Shown here in pieces: positions 57,201 to 64,000 of a stretch of 64,000 nt of DNA (within the stretch, counting starts at the first letter, position 1; every line of letters begins with the position of its first letter). Below the pieces are notes generated by a model. The model had not been told where the DNA came from. It ran no database searches and saw nothing but the letters and a program-made list of their open reading frames with translations. A program made the position numbers and the translations under genes. Source of the DNA: Eudorina sp. 2006-703-Eu-15 (Eukaryota; Chlorophyta; Chlorophyceae; Chlamydomonadales; Volvocaceae); the NCBI GenBank assembly GCA_003117195.1, contig BDSI01000030.1:921211-985210 (forward strand), in the 5' to 3' direction.

Positions 57201-60200
57201 GAGGGGGGGAGGAGCGGATGGGTAGACAGCAGTGGAGGTGCGGCACAAACCCGCCCACCCACTCCAGGAAGGGGAAGGGGGGGCCCGGTGGGATACGACA
57301 GGGGGAAAGGGCCCAGCGGGGATAAGGGAAGTGTAGGACTTGAGCCCGAACCACCTCCGGGGCCCCATTCCGCTCGCTGCCCCACTTATGTTTAAAAGGA
57401 ACTAAACTGAGGCGCGAGGAGCGAAGTCCCCACTTGTGTGCAGCGCCGGGTTTTCGCGGTCCCGCAGCCCCGCGGCCGCCCCACCTGGCCCAGTCGGGGA
57501 CGCCCCCCTCCCCAATCACCCACCCAGGTGGGTGGACGGCCCCCGACCGCGCCCCCCCCGGCACCCAGCCAGACACCCAGGCAGCCCGCCCCATCCCAGC
57601 CAGACAGGCAGCCGCCCCATCCCAGCCAGGAGTCCCAGCCAGCCCGCAGCGCAGCCAGACACCCAGGCAGCCCGCCCCATCCCAGCCAGACACCCAGGCA
57701 GCCCGCCCCATCCCAGCCAGACACCCAGGCAGCCCGCCCCATCCCAGCCAGACACCCAGGCAGCCCGCCCCATCCCAGCCAGACACCCAGGCAGCCCGCC
57801 CCATCCCAGCCAGACACCCAGGCAGCCCGCCCCATCCCAGCCAGACACCCAGGCAGCCCGCCCCATCCCAGCCAGACACCCAGGCAGCCCGCCCCATCCC
57901 AGCCAGACACCCAGGCAGCCCGCCCCATCCCAGCCAGACACCCAGGCAGCCCGCCCCATCCCAGCCAGACACCCAGGCAGCCGCCCCATCCCAGCCAGAC
58001 ACCCAGGCAGCCCGCCCCATCCCAGCCAGACACCCAGGCAGCCCGCCCCATCCCAGCCAGACACCCAGGCAGCCCGCCCCATCCCAGCCAGACACCCAGG
58101 CAGCCCGCCCCATCCCAGCCAGACACCAGGCAGCCGCCCCATCCCAGCCAGACACCCAGGCAGCCCGCCCCATCCCAGCCAGACACCCAGGCAGCCCGCC
58201 CCATCCCAGCCAGACACCCAGGCAGCCGCCCCATCCCAGCCAGACACCCAGGCAGCCCGCCCCATCCCAGCCAGACATCCAGGCAGCCGCCCCATCCCAG
58301 CCAGACACCCAGGCAGCCCGCCCCATCCCAGCCAGACACCAGGCAGCCGCCCCATCCCAGCCAGACACCCAGGCAGCCCGCCCCATCCCAGCCAGACACC
58401 CAGGCAGCCCGCCCCATCCAGCCAGACACCCAGCAGCCGCCCCATCCCAGCCAGACACCCAGGCAGCCCGCCCAATCCCAGCCAGACACCCAGGCAGCCC
58501 GCCCCATCCCATCAGACAGCCGGGCAGCCGGGCCGCCGGGCCGCCTCATACGGTACAGCCCCGGGTCGCCCCCCCCCACCCCCCCACCTTGATGTTGGCC
58601 ACCGTGAAGACGATGGCCAGCAGCCCCGCCAGCAGCCCAATCACCGCCGCGGGAAGGACCGCCAGCACGTGACTGGAGAAGGACATCCCGATTTGCTGGG
58701 GGGGGAGGGGAGGGGGGGGAGGGGAGGGGAGGGCGGCAAGGCAAGTCAAGGAAAAGGTGTGGGGTGGGGCGGGGCGTGGGCGACATGAAGGGGGCGACGC
58801 CAGGTTGCGGAGAGAGAGGGGGACGTGGGAGATGGAAGGGGGGGGGCGGGGCGATGGTTGGGAGGTCCGGCAGTGACGGGGACGGGTCTGGCAAGGCGTG
58901 CGGTGCGGATGGCTGGTCAACGTTCCCAAACATGCCCCCCATCACATACGGTGCACCCAACTGGCCCCCACACCCACACCCACACCCACACCCACACACA
59001 CACACACACACACACATACATACAACCGCGGGTGGGTGCTCGCGGCTCAAATTCCTTCCTCCATGCCCCCCCCTGCCCCCCCCCTGCCCCCCCCCCCACA
59101 CACCTCGAAGGCCACCTCCTTGTCGAACCAGCCGAAGGAGCCCTTCCCCTGGAGCGCCTTGCCCGCCGAGCGGCTCAGGTTGAGCGCCAAGGTGGCGCAC
59201 ATGCAGGCGTAGAAGACCTGCCAGCCCAGCCGCTGCTGCCAGAAGGAGGCCACCTCCTCGAACGCGAACAGCAACCCGCCTGGCGGTGTGTGTGGCGGTG
59301 TGTGTGTGGGGGGGGGGTCGGGAAAGGGGGAGACGACGAGGAGGAGGCGGAGGCGGAGGAGGCGGAGGAGGAGGCGGCGGCGGGACCAGGGGAGGCCAGG
59401 GGTGGGGGAAGGGAGAGACACTCAGTCCGCCAGGCGTGCTTCGCGGCTGCGGTGGGCGACCGGCCGAGCAGAGATCCGCCGGCCATGGAGGGGTGCTTTA
59501 CTTTGTACGTACTTATCTTTACCGGCAACCCTAGCCACCAGGCCTCCAGGAGCCACCCGCCCCGCCCCCCCCCCGCCCCGCACCTCCCCCCCTCCACCCC
59601 GCCCCGCCCCGCCGAACCCCCTTACCTTCACACCCTTATCCCAGTGCCCCGCTCCCAACCCCACCGCACCCCCGCCCGCCCGCCCGCCCCAGCCCGCTCA
59701 CCGATGGGCGCGTTGAAGGCCGCCGCCACACCCACACTCACGCCCGCGGTCACGAAGTCGCGCTTATCCTTGGGGTTTCGGAACCGCTTGAACAGCTGCG
59801 TGTTGAAGCTGCGGTACGTACGTACGTACGGGGGCGCATGCGGATGTGGGGTGCTACACGTCAGCATGGGACGGCATGCAACATATACACCGTCGTAATA
59901 CATTACTACGTACCATATACGTATATATAGATGTATATATTATTGAGGAAGTTACAGCGGACCCCGCTAGGGTCATCGGTGACAGCCAACGGCGACAGCC
60001 GAGGCTTCCTCACCATGCATACACTGCCTAAACGAACTGGCGCCACCATGGCGCTCCGGACAGGCTCCACAAGGGCACCGAAACACGCCCCGGGCCCACA
60101 CTACCAGGGAACCACGCACCCCGTTCCTGAGAACCAACCATGGCAAGGGATAAAACCCGCTCAGGGGGAGTTAGCCACCAGGGCGCCCCTATTAGCGAAC

Positions 60201-62876
60201 CACCACCCCAAACCAAGGCGGGGGGTATACGTGTGCACATCACCCCGAGTGGGCCCATCTGTGTGACTCGATCCGCTGCTGGATACTTCACCTCCCCCCC
60301 GCCCCCTCCGGCTAATCCCCCGCCCCCTATGGGTTCGGTTTTCTCACTTTGCCTCCCCCCTTTTCGCCCCCGCCCTCCGCCCGCTCCTCCCATACCCCTC
60401 CCTTCCCGGCTCCCCGACCCCCCCCCCCTGCCCGGCCTCTGGAGGCCGACCCCCCCCCACCCGAGTGTGGTGGAGTGTCCCTGGCTGAGCGCCGCCCCGA
60501 TGGCCGCCCCGATGTGCAGCAGCGGCCCCTCGGGTCCCACCGGCAGCCCACTGGCCACCACCAGGCCGCACGACACGAACTTGACCACCAGGGTGGCGAT
60601 GTTGAAAAGCTGCGCGCGTGACCCGCGGGTCAGGTGGGGGTGGGGGAGGGGGAGAGGGGAGAGGAAGGTGCGGCGGAGGGGGGTGGGAGGGTAGGAAGAG
60701 GTGAAGAGGCCCGGTAGTAGGGCGCAGGGGGCAGGGCGGGAGAGCTCTTGATCTGAAACCCAATATCGGCACCCGTGAAGGGCCGGGGCCGGGGCCGGGG
60801 CCGGGGCCGGGGCCGGGGCCGGGGCCGGGGCCGGGGCCGGGGCCGGGGTGGGTGGGGCCGGCCTTCGAGGGCGTCGACCCGCAGCACGTGGCGGGGGAGG
60901 GGGACGGCGCAGGGAGCCAGCGACACCTCCCCCCCTTTCGCTGCCCCCCTCCCTCTCAGGCACAGACACATGCACATGCGGGGGCCAAGTGCGCACACAG
61001 GCGCATTTCTGCACCCCGCCCCACCACCACCACACCACCACCACATGACGCCCGGTACCGCCCGGAAGCCGTCCACCAATCCGCGACACCCCACCTACTA
61101 CCAGAGGTATTTAACCCACCCAGCACCCACCCGGGTTTGGGCCTTCCTTACGACCCCCCCCCAGCCCCCAACCCCCAACCCCCTACCAATTTCCTATACC
61201 CACCCACCCACCCGCCCTCCCACCCCACTACGGGACGTTACCTTTGGCAGCATGCATCCGTTGAGGTAGGCCATCACCTCAGGCACCCCGCTGCCCTGGG
61301 CCTGGGGCGCCCACCCGATCACCGCCGCGCTGCTGGCCGCCACCAGGCCCACGCTCACAGTCACCTGCGTGTGTGGGGGGGGGCAGGTGGAGGGGGGACA
61401 ATAAGGAAATTGGTAGACATATTCAAATTGCAAGCGCGGCTGATAGCGGTTAGCGGTCAGCGGTTGGTGTGGTGAGTGCGCACGAGCCCAACCCTCTCCA
61501 GGGAAGGCGTGTGAAGGTCGGTCTGTCGTCTTCGCACCCACACTGTACCCAACGGGTCGGCTGCAACATCACGTGCTCCTCACCTTCACGAGAGCTGGTT
61601 ACGAACGAGGATGGCGGCGGCGAATGTGACGCATGTGCGGCGAAGCCCGGGTCCCGGTCCCGGGCGCACGAGCCCACGTCCCCTGCCGCAGCACCCCTCC
61701 GCGCCCCCCGCGCCTCCACACCCTCCCCATCTCCCCCGCTCCGGGGGCCCCCCACCCCACCCCACCCCACCCCAACCGGCCCCCGGTTACGGCTGCCGTA
61801 CATTGAAGAGCCAGGCGACCGCCACATTGGTGTGGGAGAGCAACCACCGGGTGACGCCGTACTTGAAACCCGCCAGCAGCCCAATCATCTGCATTGTGTC
61901 GGGTCGCGTCGCGCAGGGTCGGGTCGCGTCGCGCAGGGTCGGGTGGGGTGGGGTCACAGCGAAGCGGCGCGGCCGCGGTTGGTGCGGCCGGTCAGGCAGG
62001 CAGAGCCAGGAGGAGGAGGAGCGGGGGAGCGACCCGTGGGTTGGGAGGACCGCGGTGACGATGGTCCATCACTCAATCAGCAGGTGCTGCTGCAGGTGCT
62101 GCTGCAAGTGCTGCTGCAGGTGCTGCTGCGTTGGGTAGGCTGACGCCTCCCATGCGCCTGACGACGGCCGTCAGCGCATCGGAGCACGCCTGAGCACCCA
62201 GCTGCCCCCGGGTTCCGAGGGGTGGAACCCGAGCACAAGCCCAGGCCAACCCTTGCCCCTTCCTTACCCCCTGGACTCCGCTCCAAACCCCCCGGTGGAC
62301 ACATCCCGCCGCCGGGACCCCCGCCTCGGCGACCAGCGCAGCCGATCACCTCCACCGAATCGCTATTCCTTCTTCCTTCCCCCCTCCTTCCTCAATTTAA
62401 CCCCCTCCGTGACGTCTTTTCCGGCCCCAAACCTGCCCACCCACCCACCCACCCCCTTCCTCACCGTCAGTCAAGCCGCCCCCCCTTTCTGTCAATGAAG
62501 ACAGCGAAGCCTCAAAAGAGCAACAAACCGATAACCGCCGATGTAGTCATTGACGAAGACGGCGAAGCGTTGACTCCAACGAATCAAGTAGAAGCTGATA
62601 TGTCCAGATAGTCCCCCCAGCCCCCGCCCCTCGCTCCCCGCCCCCCCCGTCCCCCCCCCTCACCGTATCCAGCAGGAAGGCCACCAGTCCTGTGGCCACC
62701 CCAATGGCCGCCATCATCACCCACCGGTCCCAGTTGCGGCGGTGGGGCTGCGGTGGCAAGGGAGGGAGGCGGAAGGGGGATCCAGGAAATTGGTAGACAT
62801 ATCCAAATTGTGCCGCGGAAGGGGGAGGGGACCAACGAGCGGCGGCGGCGGCGACAGCAGGCGAGATGGCAACGGG

Positions 62877-62907
<31 letters not shown>

Positions 62908-64000
62908 CCAAGCGACACTGCAGGACAGAGTATTTCTTGGCAGCTACAGGCAGATACGCGACACTCAAGGACGGACTCGTCCATGGCCTGGATCGAAAGG
63001 TGACTGCCCCGTGTCTGTCTGTTAGCAGGAGCGGGGAGGTGACGAAGACGGGACTTGGCGAGCATCAAGCCGCGAGGTCTGTCTCCCCGACGTCCTCATC
63101 CTCCTGGAGATGTTGGGGCCTACGTACAGTCCGCGACCCAGATCCAGATCCATCTCCAGGTTTCAGATCCAGCCAATCATGCATATCCCGATTAAAACCC
63201 AGATCCAGATCCAGATGCAACCCTCAGTCACAGATCCAGATCCAAATCCAGACCCAGATCCAGCACCGCAGCGTGTCGCCGGCGCCGCCGCCCCCACTCG
63301 CCTGCCTGGCCAGCCATTTGCGGTAGGTGGCGCTGTTGGGCGCCAAGTAGTCGATGGACTCCACGTTGGACAGCTTGACGCGCTCTGGGGGTTGGGGTTG
63401 GGGTTGGGGTTGAGGTTGGCAAGACGTGGGGCAGAGGGCGGGGAGGGGGGTGGGTAACGGGGCCCCATCCCAGTCGGCTCTCCCTGACGCGCAGTAATCC
63501 GCCCGCCGTTCTGGGACTGCACTCCATGTCCCCCCTGCCCCGCTTCCCTCTCCTACGTACGTCCCTACAGCTCGGGCTCCCGTGGCCCTCTTCTTCGTTT
63601 CGTTTCGGTTGATGGTTTCAGTTGTTGCAGTTGATGTAAAAAGCCAGGGCTCCTTGGGTTTGAGTTTTCAACAGCCTCCAGTGGTGTCCGACTTGTCGAT
63701 ATGGCCGCTCTGAAGTGAGGGGGGTCGTTTCGTTTTGGTGCCCAAGGCTCCAGTCCGCGAACTGGGTCGCGGACTGGGGCCTACAAAGTCGACGTCGCCC
63801 CTCGGCAACGAAGTTTGTCATGTGCAGTCGGTGTTTTGCCTACCGATGGGTTGCATCCCCCTGACCTTCTCCCCCCTGACCTTCTCCCCCCTCACCTTCT
63901 CCCCCCTCACCCTCTCCCCCCTCACCCTCTCCCCCCTCACCCTCTCCCCCCTCACCCTCGGGCGTGAAGTTGTGGTTTACTCGGGCGCTCTCCACATCGT
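48371..64000 (-). CDS. CLC-family chloride channel/transporter with two CBS domains (5' end outside window)
   Basis: Nineteen minus-strand exons, in transcript order: 64000-63956 (partial), 63384-63302, 62747-62664, 61888-61802, 61364-61242, 60609-60461, 59808-59702, 59279-59104, 58695-58588, 57162-57016, 56183-55931, 54870-54640, 54175-54060, 52993-52889, 52337-52224, 51313-51082, 50583-49766, 49511-49381, 48785-48371. Phases agree throughout, giving 1173 residues in view. Membrane part: GSGVPE (about 123-128), GPEGP with the gating Glu (about 167), NAPIGGLLFAFEE with the internal proton Glu (about 234), GLFVPMLMIGA. CBS1 starts near 622 (VMRSPVVCLR), CBS2 ends near 1036 (GIVTRKDLLGYR). In known CLCs both glutamates go with Cl-/H+ exchange, and Ser in GSGxP goes with chloride over nitrate. 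A Gly/Ala/Gln-rich linker of over 200 residues separates the CBS domains; the C-terminal 138 residues are also low complexity. Organelle or vacuole membrane location is unproven. Confidence 0.95.
48868..48884 (-). mobile_element. introner-like repeat, 3' core (CLC last intron)
   Basis: Minus-strand GACCAATTTCCTATACC followed by a pyrimidine tract, about 85 bases before the acceptor of the last CLC exon (48785). Confidence 0.7.
49524..49563 (+). repeat. (ATAAGGGG)5 octamer array
   Basis: Five tandem ATAAGGGG units in the CLC intron between exons 49766 and 49511. On the transcript strand it is CCCCTTAT and forms part of the pyrimidine-rich 3' end of the intron. Confidence 0.9.
51575..52210. 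repeat. 600-bp homopyrimidine/homopurine tract
   Basis: An almost unbroken run of C and T on the plus strand, built from words such as CCCCCCCCTCCCCCTCCTG with scattered single G. It fills the CLC intron between exons 52224 and 51313, where the transcript strand is purine-rich. Long Gly-rich and Pro-rich open frames across it are composition artefacts. Confidence 0.95.
52677..52690 (-). mobile_element. introner-like repeat fragment
   Basis: Minus-strand ACAATTTCCTATACC with the usual C-rich follow-on, in the CLC intron 3' of exon 52889. Confidence 0.5.
53975..54000 (+). mobile_element. introner-like repeat, 5' hairpin part
   Basis: ATGTCAATCAAGACAGCGAA matches the 5' words of the element (antisense to CLC). 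The 3' part is not found next to it. Confidence 0.5.
54923..55057 (-). mobile_element. introner-like repeat, full-length, sense in CLC intron
   Basis: On the minus strand it begins TGTCAATAATGACAGCGAAA, then CCGCAAAAGAGCAACAAACC. After a C-rich middle come GGCAGCAGCGCAGTATAAAT and GTCTACCAATCTCCTATAC. A pyrimidine tract then leads to the acceptor at 54870. The TGTCA/TGACA pair can form a hairpin. Confidence 0.85.
55147..55190 (-). mobile_element. introner-like repeat, 3' part
   Basis: Minus-strand CTGGCAGCAGCGCAGTTTGA followed by ATGTCTACCAATTTCCTATA. Same CLC intron and orientation as the copy at 54923-55057. Confidence 0.8.
55844..55870 (+). mobile_element. introner-like repeat fragment, antisense to CLC
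   Basis: AAATATGTCTACCAATTACC on the plus strand, close to the donor side of CLC exon 55931. Confidence 0.6.
56240..56379 (-). mobile_element. introner-like repeat, full-length, sense in CLC intron
   Basis: On the minus strand it begins TTTGTCAATGACGACAGCGA and ends TTTGTCTACCAATTTCCTAT. It is followed by about 55 bases of pyrimidine/CA-rich sequence and the acceptor of exon 56183. Confidence 0.8.
56832..56942 (+). mobile_element. introner-like repeat, full-length, antisense to CLC
   Basis: It starts TATGTCAATAATGACAGCGA, continues AAAGAGCAACAAACCGACG, and ends CTGGCAGCAGCGCCGTGCGA with AAGTCTACCAATTTCCTG. This is the most compact complete copy (about 110 bp), lying on the strand opposite to the gene. 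Confidence 0.85.
57560..58515. repeat. 31-bp minisatellite, about 30 copies
   Basis: Units of 31 bp built from CCCAGCCAGACACCCAGGCA and then GCCCGCCCCAT fill the CLC intron between exons 58588 and 57162. Most units are identical. Some lack one C (GCAGCCGCCCC) or have ACACCAGG, giving 29-30 bp. Both strands stay open for hundreds of codons because the unit has no stop in several frames; this explains the long GCLGVWLGWG and RPIPARHPGSP frames. Confidence 0.97.
58975..59025. repeat. CCCACA/CA microsatellite in a CLC intron
   Basis: CACCCA hexamers grade into a CA run followed by CATACATACA in the intron between exons 59104 and 58695. Confidence 0.9.
59943..60265 (-). mobile_element. LINE tail relic inserted in a CLC intron
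   Basis: Plus-strand TTACAGCGGACCCCGCTAGG then GTCATCGGTGACAGCC is the second tail subfamily, in reverse orientation. The following ~280 bp differ in style from the flanking C-rich intron and probably belong to the same insertion. It sits between CLC exons 60461 and 59808. Confidence 0.5.
60780..60849 (+). repeat. (GGGGCC)n hexanucleotide array, about 11-12 units
   Basis: Pure GGGGCC repeats on the plus strand (GGCCCC on the CLC transcript strand), in the intron between exons 61242 and 60609. Confidence 0.95.
61183..61200 (+). mobile_element. introner-like repeat fragment, antisense to CLC
   Basis: CTACCAATTTCCTATACC on the plus strand, about 40 bases from the donor side of CLC exon 61242. 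Confidence 0.6.
61400..61432 (-). mobile_element. introner-like repeat, 3' part, next to a CLC acceptor
   Basis: Minus-strand CAATTTGAATATGTCTACCA followed by ATTTCCTTAT, then 35 bases of pyrimidine/CA-rich sequence and the acceptor of exon 61364. Confidence 0.75.
61895..61945 (+). repeat. short tandem repeat GGGTCGGGTCGCGTCGCGCA
   Basis: Two units of about 24 bp plus a partial, just outside the acceptor of CLC exon 61888. Confidence 0.7.
62085..62135 (+). repeat. 12-bp repeat GCTGCTGCAGGT
   Basis: Four units in the CLC intron upstream of exon 61888. The HLQQHLQQ-type frames here are artefacts. Confidence 0.75.
62488..62531 (+). mobile_element. introner-like repeat, 5' part, antisense to CLC
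   Basis: TCTGTCAATGAAGACAGCGA followed by AAAGAGCAACAAACCG, the same words as the full-length copies. About 70 bases on, GATATGTCCAGATAG may be a decayed 3' end. Confidence 0.7.
62783..62813 (-). mobile_element. introner-like repeat, 3' part, next to a CLC acceptor
   Basis: Minus-strand ATTTGGATATGTCTACCAAT then TTCCTGGATCC, followed directly by the pyrimidine tract and acceptor of exon 62747. Confidence 0.75.
62877..62909 (+). repeat. (GGCA)n microsatellite
   Basis: About eight GGCA units in the first complete CLC intron region. Confidence 0.9.
63138..63262 (+). repeat. interrupted CCAGAT hexamer cluster
   Basis: Repeated CAGATC/CCAGAT words spread over about 120 bp in the intron upstream of CLC exon 62747. 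Confidence 0.7.
63858..63958 (+). repeat. 16-bp pyrimidine repeat
   Basis: Six units of CTGACCTTCTCCCCCC changing to CTCACCCTCTCCCCCC, immediately intronic of the CLC exon entering at the right edge. The CTCACC in each unit copies that exon's donor (GGTGAG on minus), so the array may have grown from the splice site. Confidence 0.85.

Noticed and set aside
57560..58515. CRISPR-like regular repeat spacing
   Set aside because: Units abut one another with no unique spacers, and the setting is a eukaryotic intron.
57392..59200. Very long minus-strand open frames (about 580-600 codons, GCLGVWLGWG repeats) and plus-strand RPIPARHPGSP frames
   Set aside because: They are created by the 31-bp minisatellite, whose unit length keeps frames open. 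The region is an intron between two well-supported CLC exons, which read in another context.
60028..61089. Minus-strand 353-codon protein with an APAPAPAP run
   Set aside because: It joins a real CLC exon (60461-60609) to intron sequence and the GGGGCC array without splicing.

Overview
The window looks like nuclear DNA of a volvocine (chlamydomonadalean) green alga. It is GC-rich, its genes are cut into many short exons by introns that almost all begin GT and end AG, its proteins carry Ala/Gly/Gln-rich low-complexity runs, and simple repeats are everywhere. No bacterial operon structure is visible. This placement is inferred from style, not from a marker gene.

Four multi-exon genes could be rebuilt exon by exon with every intron phase agreeing. 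(1) and (2) are two tandem plus-strand paralogues at 3.7-9.6 kb and 14.2-20.2 kb. Each has 12 exons with matching phases and encodes a flavoprotein monooxygenase of about 515 residues. (3) A six-exon plus-strand gene at 27.3-30.9 kb encodes a 450-residue protein with a His-then-Cys arrangement like permuted papain folds (PPPDE/LRAT-like). (4) A long minus-strand gene from 48.4 kb to beyond the right edge has 19 exons in view and encodes a CLC chloride channel/transporter with two CBS domains. A smaller five-exon FHA-domain gene (44.4-45.5 kb) lies head-to-head with a short minus-strand gene for a one-helix membrane protein. Two minus-strand copies of a secreted cysteine-rich protein gene (33.5 and 37.5 kb) belong to a roughly 4-kb tandem duplication.

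Between these genes, 0.4-3.7, 10-14, 20-27, 31-33, 34-37, 38-43 and 45.5-48 kb are mostly intergenic. They hold satellite arrays, a snap-back inverted repeat, a duplicated 93-bp segment and truncated LINE retrotransposons. Many short copies share a LINE 3' tail ending in CATT repeats.

The most unusual signal is a dispersed intronic repeat of about 40-150 bp. It carries a TGTCA/TGACA hairpin at one end and CTACCAATTTCCTATACC at the other. It recurs in introns of three unrelated genes, several times directly upstream of the 3' splice site, and looks like an introner-type element. Repeats inside CLC introns include a 31-bp minisatellite of about 30 copies, a 600-bp homopyrimidine tract and a GGGGCC hexanucleotide array.
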